Of a DNA stretch of 64,000 bases, positions 40,834 to 49,940 are shown one piece after another. Position 1 is the first letter of the stretch. Each line of letters starts with the position of its first letter. The notes below the pieces were generated by a model. The model did not search any database, had not been told where the DNA came from, and saw only the letters and a list, made by a program, of their open reading frames with translations. Origin of the DNA: CAWCJL01 sp963795775 (lineage in GTDB: Bacteria; Acidobacteriota; Terriglobia; Terriglobales; Acidobacteriaceae); NCBI GenBank assembly GCA_963795775.1, contig CAWCJL010000001.1:124001-188000 (forward strand), read 5' to 3'. The translations under genes and the position numbers were made by a program.

Positions 40834-42363
40834 CTAATGCAGGTGACTCTGCTGCGGCGAAGCGAGTGATGCTGCAGATGTACGTTCGAACAGGGCAGCG
40901 GTTCCGTCCTGATAACGCATGCGCCACCCAGGCGTGTGTTCGAGCAGGTAAGCGACCGCGTCTTCGCGTGGAAACAAGACATAGTCGATGTGGTATTTGT
41001 CCAGGATGTCCAGCGTATTTGTCAGGTCGATTGCCTGCATGTAATCGCCAAAGATACCGTGATGCTCGAAGATATCGGTTCGGGAATCCACAAAGACGGG
41101 GTGATTTCTGGCATTCCAGATCATGTATCCGCCCCAGGCATAGAAATTGAAGATGCGGCTTTGTGGTGGAAGTGCGGAGACCGCGCTCATCGCCTCGACC
41201 GGCAGGTTTTTGCGGATGCCCTCCTGCAACATGGCAGTGCTCGGAATGCGAACGATCGCGTCTCCCAGGAGAACGGCCATGAAGATGGCATTCAGCACGG
41301 GACGGGTCCGCGCGAGGCGGGAACGCGGGAAGACATCTGCAAGGTCGATGGCCAGGAGAGGGCAGAGGACGAGGCCAGCAAGAAACAGGAAGCGAACATA
41401 TGTCAGGGCAGAATACAGCGCCAGTAGAGCGAAAAGGACGTCCTGGAGCGGCCAGACGCGCCGGCGCAGCAGTGTAACCAGGGCGAGACAGACCATGACG
41501 GCTAACATGATCTTCCCGTTGGTCAAATGGAAGTTGACGCTTCGCCATTCCTCGACCGAACTGATATTGAGCTTCTGCTGGAAGGCCATATCAAAGGGAT
41601 AGAAGACAAGTCGCCAGCCGTATGGATTGACGAAGAGAGCGGCAACCACCCCGGCCGTAATGAGCACGAGCTTGCGGGCCTGGGCCGGCGTCCAGCGGCG
41701 CGCTTCGATGGCGCCCCAGGAGCCCCCGACCAGTCCCGCGGCACCGAACAGGCCGAAGAAGACGAGTCCAATCATCCAGGAGCCGTGGAGGTTGATCCAG
41801 AGGCAGAACACCGGGATGAGAAGCCAGAGGCGATCGCGGCCCCGGCGGAAGCTTTCCAGGATCAGCAATTCGAGCAGGAAACAGATCCAGCCGAAAAGAA
41901 TCGTGCGCGGCCCCACGTTGACGGCGGCCAGGAGCACAGCGCCCCAGGTAGCCACGTAGGCTGCTTTGCCACTGCCGGAGCGAAGATAACTAAGCAGCAG
42001 TACGCCGATGATGATGAACTCGACCGCCGCGATCAGAACGAGAAAGAGCCCCGTCGTCCCCATGAGGCGGTAGCCGAGGTAATAAGGAATCTCCGCAAGC
42101 CACTCCGGATTGATCCATGGGAGGCCGCCTGTTGTAAATGAGTAGAGGTCTTTGTGGATGAAATGGTGTGTCTGTAACAGCACCTGCGCATTTCGCATGT
42201 GCCACCAGATGTCCGGGTCTCCCAGAACGTCTCCTTTCCAAATGCTGGTCGAAGAGAAGAAGGGAGAGATGAGCAGGCCAGTGATAAGCAGGGCTGGCAG
42301 GCCGAAAATCCTGGACAGTAGCGAGGGCGGAGCAATAGCTGGCAGCGTGGCGCTCTGTTGCAT
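40834..42363 (-). CDS. Polytopic membrane protein, GT-C-like, unknown function
   Basis: This 509-residue protein has roughly ten membrane spans and then a soluble C-terminal 100 residues. The first periplasmic loop has GDPDIWWHMRNAQVLLQTHH and WINPEWLAEIPYY, which resembles GT-C glycosyltransferase loops with acidic residues. The C-terminal part (RIFNFYAWGGYMIWNARNHP, then V-F-V-D-S-R-T-D-I-F) occurs in large families of Acidobacteriota and Planctomycetota membrane proteins of unknown function. It is divergent from the pilin genes across a 513-bp region. Confidence 0.7.
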   Translation of the reverse strand: MQQSATLPAIAPPSLLSRIFGLPALLITGLLISPFFSSTSIWKGDVLGDPDIWWHMRNAQVLLQTHHFIHKDLYSFTTGGLPWINPEWLAEIPYYLGYRLMGTTGLFLVLIAAVEFIIIGVLLLSYLRSGSGKAAYVATWGAVLLAAVNVGPRTILFGWICFLLELLILESFRRGRDRLWLLIPVFCLWINLHGSWMIGLVFFGLFGAAGLVGGSWGAIEARRWTPAQARKLVLITAGVVAALFVNPYGWRLVFYPFDMAFQQKLNISSVEEWRSVNFHLTNGKIMLAVMVCLALVTLLRRRVWPLQDVLFALLALYSALTYVRFLFLAGLVLCPLLAIDLADVFPRSRLARTRPVLNAIFMAVLLGDAIVRIPSTAMLQEGIRKNLPVEAMSAVSALPPQSRIFNFYAWGGYMIWNARNHPVFVDSRTDIFEHHGIFGDYMQAIDLTNTLDILDKYHIDYVLFPREDAVAYLLEHTPGWRMRYQDGTAALFERTSAASLASPQQSHLH

Positions 42364-42876
42364 GAAGCGTCGAGTCCTGGACTGGGGCGGGTGGACGGAG
42401 TGTGCTTTCTTTCATAGCACGGCCAGGCACACCATCCTATACACCTTTTGTCCGTTACTCCCTGGTGCTATCGGCAGGGCCGAGCCCGCGAGGACAGTTG
42501 ATCTCGCGCCCCTCGGGTCGGCGGTCGCCTATGAATTGTGGATAGAGATTAAGCGTATCCCGGTGACTGCTGAAGAGGGTGCCGCACCACCTTTGGAGGG
42601 CTGTATCGAGTTGCGTTTCGCGATAGAGTGGGCGTGATCTCGTTCAGGTGAGCAAGGAAGTACTCGACCCGAGCCTGGCAGGATCGAAACGCATGGATAA
42701 GTCTGCATCAAAGATAAGCTGCCTGAGCAAACATTGCCAAAGATGATTTGCATAGGCAAAATCCTGATGCATGAGCGAACTAAAACCAAGATAGTGTGGC
42801 TGCACGGTAACCAAATTCAGTTACAAAAAGCACCGCCAGGTATTCCGTATACCTGCGTGCTTGCAAGGAGATAGCC
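42364..42876. promoter_or_regulatory. 513-bp regulatory region upstream of the Tad/Flp locus
   Basis: No convincing gene is present. TTGCCA (42734-42739), a 17-bp spacer and CAAAAT (42757-42762) make a reasonable sigma-70 promoter, giving a leader of about 108 nt before flp1. Within that leader CAGGTAT (42837-42843) and ATACCTG (42849-42855) form an inverted repeat 21 bp before the pilin ATG, either an operator or an mRNA hairpin near the ribosome binding site. The left 350 bp show nothing. Confidence 0.45.
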
Positions 42877-43059
42877 ATGAAGAATATTAAACAGATCCTC
42901 GTAAGCCTTGGTCGCGAAGAATCTGGCCAGGACCTGATCGAATACGCGTTGGTCGCTGCCCTGATCGCGCTCGGCTCGGTGGCCGCAATGAAGACTCTGT
43001 CCAACAACATCAGCAATGCATTCGGCACGGTTGGCAATAACCTCAATACGAATATCTAA
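42877..43059 (+). CDS. flp: Flp/Fap-type pilin 1
   Basis: This 60-residue type IVb prepilin has a short basic leader ending at Gly, then the class signature SGQDLIEYALVAALIALGSV. Cleavage by prepilin peptidase is expected between Gly and Gln, leaving a mature pilin of about 42 residues with Glu5 and Tyr6. A single hydrophobic helix is followed by a polar tail (NNISNAFGTVGNNLNTNI). AAGGAGA precedes the ATG. It is the first gene of the Tad locus. Confidence 0.93.
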   Translation: MKNIKQILVSLGREESGQDLIEYALVAALIALGSVAAMKTLSNNISNAFGTVGNNLNTNI

Positions 43060-43100
43060 TCCTAGCCAGGCAGAGTGAGCTGCCATCCTATCGGCGTTTT

Positions 43101-43141
43101 GAGGCGGGTACATGCATAGAGCCAACTCGTGGACCCGCCTC
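43101..43141 (+). other. Stem-loop between the two pilin genes
   Basis: GAGGCGGGT (43101-43109) and ACCCGCCTC (43133-43141) form a 9-bp stem with a 23-nt loop. No T-tract follows, so RNA stabilisation or partial termination is more likely than full stop. Confidence 0.5.
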
Positions 43142-43199
43142 GAAGCGCGTATTACGGAGTTTAACGTGCCAACCGTCATAAACAGTCTGTGAGGAAGTG

Positions 43200-43385
43200 A
43201 TGGCAAATAGCCTTAAAGAAAGACTTGCTCTATTCCTTCAGGACGATTCGGGTCAGGACATGATCGAATATGTCCTCATCGCCACCCTGATCGCACTCGG
43301 CTCGATCGCCGCAACGAAAACCTTGTCCAACAACCTGAGCAATGCATTCACAAATATCGGGACTTCCGTCGGCAGCAATGTGTAG
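43200..43385 (+). CDS. flp: Flp/Fap-type pilin 2
   Basis: This is a 61-residue prepilin from the ATG at 43200 (GAGGAAG upstream; a GTG three bases earlier is possible). The core DSGQDMIEYVLIATLIALGS and tail KTLSNNLSNAFTNIG are very close to pilin 1, so the pair is a tandem duplication with changes mainly in the leader and C-terminal tail. The same Gly-Gln cleavage is expected. It may be an alternative or minor subunit. Confidence 0.92.
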   Translation: MANSLKERLALFLQDDSGQDMIEYVLIATLIALGSIAATKTLSNNLSNAFTNIGTSVGSNV

Positions 43386-43388
43386 CGG

Positions 43389-43420
43389 TGAGACAGCGTA
43401 AATGCTCCAACGCTGTCTCA
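43389..43420 (+). terminator. Stem-loop after pilin 2
   Basis: TGAGACAGCGT (43389-43399) pairs perfectly with ACGCTGTCTCA (43410-43420), an 11-bp stem with a 10-nt loop, 3 bp after the pilin stop. The lack of a T-tract suggests attenuation or mRNA protection separating abundant pilin mRNA from the assembly genes. Confidence 0.55.
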
Positions 43421-43550
43421 GTCGCATAAGCATAGGTCGGTACGGCGGCCGGAGTGTTCGGCTCAACTGTAGGTATCTGCTTCAAAACAACATAGTGACG
43501 ACTAGATTCGGTCGTCCGCTCGGTTCTGAGCGTGATGTGAGCGATCCAAT

Positions 43551-44084
43551 ATGGCATGGTTTCCTGAAGTCATTTTTGTAAGTGCTTGCCTCGCGTGCGC
43601 CGGTATCGGAGCCGCTTTCGACGTAAAGAGTCGCCGAGTACCAAATTTTCTCACTGGGCCGGCTTTCCTGTTCGGTATTCTGCTCCACCTCTCGTTCGGA
43701 GGGTGGCGGCAGATGGCATCCTCGTTTGCTGCCGGCCTGATCTGCGGACTTGTGTTTCTCGTCTTTTATCTAGCCGGGGGAATGGGCGCGGGTGATGTCA
43801 AGTTGATCGCCGCAGTTGGCTGTATCGCTGGCTGGACGCACATCGGCCCGCTGTTGGTTCTTACGGCGCTCGCTGGCGGTGTGATGGCTTTGGCGCTCGT
43901 CATCTATAAGAGACGTCTTCGGGAGACGCTCTGGAATGTGCGGGAACTGGCAGCACACCACAGCAGAAAAGGGCTGCAACCGCATCCGGAGTTCAACGTA
44001 AAGAATGTCAGCACGCTGCGCCTGCCCTATGCCGTCGCGATTGCCGCCGGTAGTGCCCTAACCATGCTTTCCGTGATCGCATAG
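43551..44084 (+). CDS. cpaA: Prepilin peptidase, TadV/CpaA type (A24)
   Basis: This 177-residue membrane protein has the two aspartate motifs of A24 peptidases: the first in GAAFDVKSRRVPNFLT and the second in GGMGAGDVKLIAAVG (GxGD). About five to six membrane segments are present, without the N-methyltransferase domain of PilD, as usual for Tad systems. It cleaves the Flp prepilins at Gly-Gln at the inner membrane. It is followed 10 bp later by cpaB. Confidence 0.93.
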   Translation: MAWFPEVIFVSACLACAGIGAAFDVKSRRVPNFLTGPAFLFGILLHLSFGGWRQMASSFAAGLICGLVFLVFYLAGGMGAGDVKLIAAVGCIAGWTHIGPLLVLTALAGGVMALALVIYKRRLRETLWNVRELAAHHSRKGLQPHPEFNVKNVSTLRLPYAVAIAAGSALTMLSVIA

Positions 44085-44094
44085 GAATGTCGAG

Positions 44095-44877
44095 ATGAAT
44101 GCACGCCGTCTCACTCTCGCGCTGGTTTTCGCTTTGCTTCTCTCCGGGCTCTTTACCTTCGTCCTAAGCAGGAAGGTGGCTCACTCACCCTCTTCCGCCC
44201 AGCGGCGTTACGTTGCGACGGCCAGGTCACTCGAAGCTGGCCAGCTACTCAAGGCCAACGACATGGAGCTTGTGGACTGGCCGGTCAATTCACCCCTGCA
44301 AGGCGCCTTCGTCAAGCCGGAGGATATCGCCGGTCGGAATGTTTTATACCCGCTGGCGGCGGGAGAACCGATCCTCGATCGTGACCTGGCCGCGGCGGGT
44401 TCGGGATCGGGCCTGAGCGCAAAGATTCCGGAGGGCGAACGCGCGATCTCGTTGCGCTCGGATGAGGTGGTGGGCGTCGCCGGGTTTCTCCTTCCCGGCA
44501 CTCACGTGGACGTTCTGGAGACCTCTCGTCCGAATGGTTCGGTCGCAACGATCACGACGACGGTGCTGCAGGACGTGGAGGTGCTCGCAGCCGGACAGAA
44601 GATCGAGCCAGATCCGGAAGGTAAGCCTTCGAGCGTCAATGTAGTCACGCTGCTGCTGAAGCCGGAGGACGCAGAAAAAGTCGTGCTCGCCAGCGCTGAG
44701 GGTTCGATCCATTTCGTCCTGCGGAATGGCGCGGACCGATCGCGCATGGAAGCAACAAGCGCTGCCGTTCCAAAGTCAGTGCGAGTCAGATCCTACAGCC
44801 GGCCTGCATCGAAAGCGCAGCCATACGTCGTAGAAACCTGGATGGGCGACAAAAAAGTATTGAACAGCTTTGACTAG
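44095..44877 (+). CDS. cpaB: Flp pilus assembly protein CpaB/RcpC
   Basis: This 260-residue protein has one N-terminal membrane anchor (LALVFALLLSGLFTFVLSRK), then a SAF-like domain (VATARSLEAGQLLKANDMEL, then G-R-N-V-L-Y-P-L-A-A-G-E-P-I). The middle, RAISLRSDEVVGVAGFLLPG with THVDVLET, is the RcpC/CpaB domain. It acts in the periplasm with the CpaC secretin, probably through peptidoglycan or pilin contact. The context is colinear with a standard Tad operon. Confidence 0.92.
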   Translation: MNARRLTLALVFALLLSGLFTFVLSRKVAHSPSSAQRRYVATARSLEAGQLLKANDMELVDWPVNSPLQGAFVKPEDIAGRNVLYPLAAGEPILDRDLAAAGSGSGLSAKIPEGERAISLRSDEVVGVAGFLLPGTHVDVLETSRPNGSVATITTTVLQDVEVLAAGQKIEPDPEGKPSSVNVVTLLLKPEDAEKVVLASAEGSIHFVLRNGADRSRMEATSAAVPKSVRVRSYSRPASKAQPYVVETWMGDKKVLNSFD

Positions 44878-44891
44878 GTAGGGGTAAGTGA

Positions 44892-46328
44892 GTGCAATTT
44901 CATAAGAACAAGATACTCTCGCTGCATCCTGTTGTTCTTTTCTGTCTGCTCGCAAGTCCTATCCTTGCGAGAGCCAGTGGGCCAAAGCAGGTACCGACAA
45001 CGCCGATCGTGCAGCCGGTTCCGAATCCGCACCCGATGGAAAGCCGGGCCGAGCCTGCCGGCCAGACCCTGCACCTGGTGGTCGGGCGCTCGATGTTCAT
45101 CAGTACGCCCGCTCGCCTCCGCCGTATTTATGTGGGCGATCCGACCGTTCTGAACTCTTTTACAGATACTCCCAATCGCATCGTGATCACGGCGAAAGCG
45201 CCTGGGCTAAGCAGCCTTATCCTGTCCGATGAGCAGGGCAATTCCCAAGTCTATCTAGTGTCCGCCGATTTGGACGTAGAGGGCCTCCGCAAATCTCTGG
45301 AGCAAGCTCTTCCCGGCGAGCACCTCACCGTCGAATCCCAGGGTAGCCGGCTCACTCTTTCCGGTACGGTCCCGGGAGACACGTATGTGGAAGCAGCCAA
45401 TAAGCTGGCGCAGGTGTATTCCAAAGACATCTCGAACTCGCTATACGTAAGTCCAGCGCATGCGAAGCAGGTAAAGCTGAAAGTGCGGATCGTCGAAGTA
45501 GACCGCTCGAAGCTGGACCAGTTCGGAGTGAATTTCTTCAGCGGCGGGAAAAATGTGAGTGCGACGACCACAGGTCAATTTCCCGTCTCGACGTCGCTGA
45601 CTTCCGGGAGTACCGCAAGTCCCTCAAACTCCTCCATATCCGTTAGCGATCCTTTGAATTTGTTCTTCTACAACACGGATCTGAATGTCGGAGTCACGAT
45701 CAAGGACCTGGAGAACAAGCAGATTCTGCAAATTCTGGCAGAGCCGAACATCACGACTCTAAGTGGGCAGAAAGCGTCGTTTCTCTCCGGTGGGGAGTTT
45801 CCTTTTCCGGTCGTCCAAGGGGGCGGCAGCGGTTTTGTTTCCGTAACCATCCAGTTTCGGCCGTACGGGGTGCGGCTGGACTTTACGCCGGTGGTCAATC
45901 CAGACGGCACGATTCAGTTGAAGGTAGCGCCGGAGGTGAGTGCGCTGGATTACACCAACGCCGTTACGATTTCCGGCTATACGATACCCGCGCTTTCAAC
46001 GCGCCGCGCTGAGACCCAGGTCGAACTCAGAGATGGCCAGAGCTTTGCTATCTCGGGTTTGTTGGATCACCGCACCACCGACATGCTGAGCAAGGTTCCG
46101 GGAATCGGGAACGTCCCGATTTTAGGTCAGTTGTTCCGCTCCAAAAACATCAGCCGGTCCACCGTGGAACTGGTTGTGATTGTGACTCCGACGGTGGTTG
46201 ATCCACTTACCGAAACGGTTCAACCGACAGAGCCCAAGGGCCCCATCCCGCCACTGGATGCGGCGAGCTTCGACAAGACCTTCGGCAAGAAGGCTATGTC
46301 CGTTCAGAACACTCCGGATTCGAAATGA
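44892..46328 (+). CDS. cpaC: Tad/Flp outer-membrane secretin CpaC/RcpA
   Basis: This 478-residue precursor starts at GTG 44892 with a signal peptide (HPVVLFCLLASPILARASG). An N-terminal pilus/secretin domain (LHLVVGRSMFISTPARLRRI, PTVLNSFTDTPNRIVITAKA) and a BON-like segment (LTLSGTVPGDTYVEAANKLA) precede the secretin core. The core contains LNVGVTIKDLENKQILQILA, EPNITTLSGQKASFLSGGEF and VPGIGNVPILGQLFRSK, the typical C-terminal secretin signature. It forms the ring through which the pilus crosses the outer membrane. The stop overlaps the next ATG by 4 bp. Confidence 0.94.
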   Translation: MQFHKNKILSLHPVVLFCLLASPILARASGPKQVPTTPIVQPVPNPHPMESRAEPAGQTLHLVVGRSMFISTPARLRRIYVGDPTVLNSFTDTPNRIVITAKAPGLSSLILSDEQGNSQVYLVSADLDVEGLRKSLEQALPGEHLTVESQGSRLTLSGTVPGDTYVEAANKLAQVYSKDISNSLYVSPAHAKQVKLKVRIVEVDRSKLDQFGVNFFSGGKNVSATTTGQFPVSTSLTSGSTASPSNSSISVSDPLNLFFYNTDLNVGVTIKDLENKQILQILAEPNITTLSGQKASFLSGGEFPFPVVQGGGSGFVSVTIQFRPYGVRLDFTPVVNPDGTIQLKVAPEVSALDYTNAVTISGYTIPALSTRRAETQVELRDGQSFAISGLLDHRTTDMLSKVPGIGNVPILGQLFRSKNISRSTVELVVIVTPTVVDPLTETVQPTEPKGPIPPLDAASFDKTFGKKAMSVQNTPDSK

Positions 46329-47572
46329 ATACACTGCGATCTCAACCGAACACTCGCACCTCGGTCCCTGAGGGGCTGGCAATCGCCTTCATCACCGTGT
46401 GCGTCTCGCAGCAGGTCATCCAGCAGGCTGCGGAATCTGTAGAGCGCATGAAGTGGAGTATGGCGGAAGACCATTTCGATATCTACATCACCGATCCCAA
46501 GCGGCTCTATATTTCGCCTCAGGCCCGGGCGGCTCAGTTATGCGTGGTGCTAGTCGATTTCGATCAGGATCCGGATGCTGCCATAACCACGGTCGAGTCG
46601 CTGCACGTCGCATTGCCGGGGAAGACATCGATCATCGCTCTTTCATCGGTGGGCGATCCCGAGCGACTGCTTCGAGCCATGCGCGCGGGCTGCAGTGAGT
46701 ATCTCAACAAGCCCTTTGATGAGGAGGAGTTTACCAATGCCCTGGTGCGCATCGGCAAGCGCTCATCCAGCGGGGCAGCGCAGACGCATATTCCGGGACA
46801 GATCCTCTCGTTGTTTGGGGCGAAGGGTGGGGTGGGCACGACGACTCTGGCCGTGCACCTGGCTATGGATCTGGTGACCAATCACAAGAAGAAGACGCTG
46901 CTCATCGACAATCACGCACAGTTTGGGCACGTCTGTCTCTACCTCGGGCTGGAGGCCAACAGCTATCATTTCCATGAATTGATCCGTAACGTGAATCGCC
47001 TGGACGGCGACCTGCTCCACGGATTTATCATCCAGCATCCGAGCGGGCTGCATGTGCTGGCTTCTCCTGAGTCACAGGGGGGCGTGCGGAACTCGGATCC
47101 CGAAGCGATTGAGCAGACGCTCCATTTTCTCCGCGAGCAGTACGACTATGTTCTGCTCGATTGCGCCGCTTCGTTCGAAGAGACGTTATTGGCGGTCATT
47201 GACTGCTCCGATCGTGTCTTTCTGATCGCAACACCCGAAATTGGGGCCATACGCGACCTTTCCCGGTACGTGGATGCACTCGTGCGCAGTGAGCAGACTA
47301 CGGACAAGCTGCGTCTCGTGATGAATCGGTATTCCTCGAAAGAAGCGATGAGCTCTGTCCAGATCGAGAAGGCGGTTCGCTTGCCGCTCTCCATGCGTGT
47401 GCCGAACAACTATGCCGAGCTGGTAAAGGCAATCAACGCTGGCGTGCCGATTGCCTCGACACGAAAATCGGAGTTTCTGACTCAAATCACGAAATGGGGA
47501 AACGAGATCGTTGGAAGTACTGCCCCGCATGAGACTCAAGCCGCAAAGAAATCGTTTGCATTCTGGAGATAA
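46325..47572 (+). CDS. tadZ: Pilus assembly ATPase TadZ/CpaE (MinD/ParA-like)
   Basis: This 415-residue protein has an N-terminal receiver-like domain (about 20-140) that has AARAAQLCVVLVDFDQDPDA at its acceptor strand and TSIIALSSVGDPERLLRAMR. It is followed by a deviant-Walker ATPase: AKGGVGTTTLAVHLAMDL (Lys167, GGVGTT), LLIDNHAQFGH and YDYVLLDCAAS. TadZ localises the pilus machine to the pole in other bacteria. The overlap with cpaC suggests coupling. Confidence 0.9.
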   Translation: MNTLRSQPNTRTSVPEGLAIAFITVCVSQQVIQQAAESVERMKWSMAEDHFDIYITDPKRLYISPQARAAQLCVVLVDFDQDPDAAITTVESLHVALPGKTSIIALSSVGDPERLLRAMRAGCSEYLNKPFDEEEFTNALVRIGKRSSSGAAQTHIPGQILSLFGAKGGVGTTTLAVHLAMDLVTNHKKKTLLIDNHAQFGHVCLYLGLEANSYHFHELIRNVNRLDGDLLHGFIIQHPSGLHVLASPESQGGVRNSDPEAIEQTLHFLREQYDYVLLDCAASFEETLLAVIDCSDRVFLIATPEIGAIRDLSRYVDALVRSEQTTDKLRLVMNRYSSKEAMSSVQIEKAVRLPLSMRVPNNYAELVKAINAGVPIASTRKSEFLTQITKWGNEIVGSTAPHETQAAKKSFAFWR

Positions 47573-47602
47573 GTACGAAAACGGTGACGTGTGGAGGACG
47601 GC

Positions 47603-48955
47603 ATGCCTGAAGTCGCGGTCAATGGAAATGGAACTATGCGCATCGGGGCGCAAGGGCTTCGTAGCTCAAGGCCGGTTGCCGAGAAGCTGCAGCAGGAGAT
47701 CAAATCGGCTGTTCACCGCGAGCTGATCAAGAGGCTGGACCTCGAAAAGCTGGGTGCGATTCTGGAAACGCGCGCTGGCCAGCAAGACCTTCTATCTATC
47801 ATCCAGCAACTCATTAATGAGCAAGGCATTCCCCTCAGCTCGGTTGAGCGCGATCGCTTGGCGCAGCAGGTGCTTGATGAGCTATTCGGCCTTGGCCCGC
47901 TGGAGCCACTACTGCAGGACTCTTCCGTGAACGACATCCTGGTCAACACTTTCGACCATGTTTATGTGGAACGCCGCGGAGTACTGGAGAGGACAAACGT
48001 CACCTTCAAAGACAACCGCCATCTGCTTCAGATCATAGACAAGATCGTTTCGGCAGTGGGGCGGCGCATCGACGAGTCCTCGCCCATGGTGGATGCGCGG
48101 CTCAAGGACGGCTCGCGTATCAACGCCATCATTCCACCGCTTGCGATTGATGGACCCATTCTCTCCATCCGTAAATTTGGCAGCACGCCGCTGGTGGCAG
48201 AGGATCTACTGCAGAATCGGGCACTGACTGCGCCCATGCTCGAAATCCTCGGCGGCGCTGTTCAAGCCCGACTGAACATCGTGATTTCTGGAGGCACCGG
48301 CGCCGGTAAGACGACATTGCTGAACGTGCTCTCAGGATTTATTCCTGAAAACGAGCGCGTGGTGACGATTGAGGATTCTGCCGAACTTCAGTTGAAGCAG
48401 GAGCACGTTGTACGTCTCGAGTGTCGTGCACCAAACGTGGAAGGCAAGGGCGCCGTCCGCCAACGAGAGTTGGTCATCAACGCGCTCCGTATGCGTCCCG
48501 ACCGCATTGTCCTCGGCGAAATCCGCGGGGCAGAGGCCCTCGACATGCTGCAGGCAATGAATACCGGCCACGACGGCTCCATCACGACCATTCACGCCAA
48601 CACGCCTCGCGATGCCGTGGCTCGTATTGAGACGATGGCGATGATGAGCGATGTCACTCCGTCAGAAAAGGCGGTCCGGTCGCAAATTTCTTCCGCGGTG
48701 GACATCATTGTTCAGGTTGCCCGTATGAGTGATGGCAGCCGACGTATTACGCATATCACCGAGTTGAGCGGCACTCAAGACGAAGTTATCAGCATGCAGG
48801 ATATCTTCGTATTCGATAAGCAGGGAATTGGGATGACCGGTAAGGTAAAGGGAAGATTCCGCGCGACCGGCATCGTTCCCAAGTGCAAGGAGCAGTTTCA
48901 GGCAGCCGGCATCCACATGCCCCTGAATCTCCTTGACCATTCATTGGAAGTGTAG
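47603..48955 (+). CDS. tadA: Secretion/pilus motor ATPase TadA/CpaF
   Basis: The protein is 450 residues from the ATG at 47603, chosen over GTG 47591 because GGAGG sits five bases before it. Type II/IV secretion ATPase motifs are clear: VNDILVNTFDHVYVERRGVL, the Walker A GGTGAGKTT (230-238), IEDSAELQLKQEHVVRLECR, MRPDRIVLGEIRGAEALDML (Walker B), and HDGSITTIHANTPRDAVARI (His box). It powers assembly (and perhaps retraction) of the Flp pilus at the inner membrane with TadB and TadC. Confidence 0.95.
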   Translation: MPEVAVNGNGTMRIGAQGLRSSRPVAEKLQQEIKSAVHRELIKRLDLEKLGAILETRAGQQDLLSIIQQLINEQGIPLSSVERDRLAQQVLDELFGLGPLEPLLQDSSVNDILVNTFDHVYVERRGVLERTNVTFKDNRHLLQIIDKIVSAVGRRIDESSPMVDARLKDGSRINAIIPPLAIDGPILSIRKFGSTPLVAEDLLQNRALTAPMLEILGGAVQARLNIVISGGTGAGKTTLLNVLSGFIPENERVVTIEDSAELQLKQEHVVRLECRAPNVEGKGAVRQRELVINALRMRPDRIVLGEIRGAEALDMLQAMNTGHDGSITTIHANTPRDAVARIETMAMMSDVTPSEKAVRSQISSAVDIIVQVARMSDGSRRITHITELSGTQDEVISMQDIFVFDKQGIGMTGKVKGRFRATGIVPKCKEQFQAAGIHMPLNLLDHSLEV

Positions 48956-48967
48956 GGGCGGATAACC

Positions 48968-49936
48968 TTGCTGCTTATTGGCTTCTTTTTCATGCTGGTG
49001 GTGACGTTTGGCCTGGTTGCCGCGTTCACTCGTCCGTCCAAAGCGGAGAAGGCGATCGACAAACGTCTGATTGCGATCGGCAATGCGTCTCATGCAGTGC
49101 CAAACGGATCAGGCCAGGCAAGGCAATTGTGGAAGGCCGGCGAAGGCAGCGATGCCTCATGGTTCACCGAGCTGGTCGGAGAGAGCCGGCTGGCGCGCAA
49201 GGTCCAGTTGCAAATGGCACAGGCCAACAACTCCGGTTCGCTCGAAGGCCTGGCCGCTAGAACGGTCGCGTGCCTCCTGGCGGGGCTGGCCATCGGCTAT
49301 TATCTGGTTCCGATCTGGGTCATCGCAGTGCCGGTCGCGATTGCGATCGGCTGCGTACCTTATGGCGTGATCGCTCTCAAGCGCGCGAAGCGGATCCGTG
49401 CATTCAATGACGAGTTGCCGAACGCCGCAGACATGATGAGCCGCGCGCTCAGGGCCGGCCACTCTGTCGTCGGCGCCCTGGAGATTCTCTCCGAACAGAC
49501 GGCCGAGCCGGCCGCTTCGGAGTTCGGTGAAGTATTCCGGCAGCAAAACTTCGGTCTGCCATTGCGTGAAGCACTTATTCAAATGATGGAGAGGGTTCCC
49601 TCGCAAGATCTTCGCGTCCTTGTGACGGCCATCCTGGTGCAGCGAGAAACAGGAGGAAACCTGGGAGAGATTCTCGACCGGACGGTGTTCGTGATTCGAG
49701 AGCGGGTGCGCATCAAGGGGGAAATTCGCACGCAAACCGCGCAGGGACGTCTCACTGGGTGGATTCTGAGCGGGTTACCGGCCATCATGCTGTTCCTGAT
49801 CAACCTGGTGGACCCTGGCTATTCCAACATACTGCTGAACGACCCCTCCGGCCGGAAGCTCATTTACGTGGGTATGGTGCTGATGGTGCTCGGTTCTCTC
49901 TCCATTCGGCACTTGATCAACAAGATTGAGGTTTAG
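48968..49936 (+). CDS. tadB: Tad inner-membrane platform protein TadB
   Basis: This 322-residue protein starts at TTG 48968 (GGGGCGG upstream; no nearby ATG keeps the first membrane helix). It has the TadB layout: N-terminal helix, two central segments (ACLLAGLAIGYYLVPIWVIA), then a GspF-type cytosolic domain (AFNDELPNAADMMSRALRAG, DLRVLVTAILVQRETGGNLG) and two C-terminal helices. It forms the platform with TadC. The downstream gene starts just after its stop. Confidence 0.92.
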   Translation: MLLIGFFFMLVVTFGLVAAFTRPSKAEKAIDKRLIAIGNASHAVPNGSGQARQLWKAGEGSDASWFTELVGESRLARKVQLQMAQANNSGSLEGLAARTVACLLAGLAIGYYLVPIWVIAVPVAIAIGCVPYGVIALKRAKRIRAFNDELPNAADMMSRALRAGHSVVGALEILSEQTAEPAASEFGEVFRQQNFGLPLREALIQMMERVPSQDLRVLVTAILVQRETGGNLGEILDRTVFVIRERVRIKGEIRTQTAQGRLTGWILSGLPAIMLFLINLVDPGYSNILLNDPSGRKLIYVGMVLMVLGSLSIRHLINKIEV

Positions 49937-49940
49937 CAGT

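Noticed and set aside
42767..42874. 35-codon ORF ending just before the flp1 ribosome binding site
   Set aside because: Its start lies at or before the predicted transcription start, it has no ribosome binding site and its sequence shows no codon pattern suggestive of a leader peptide.
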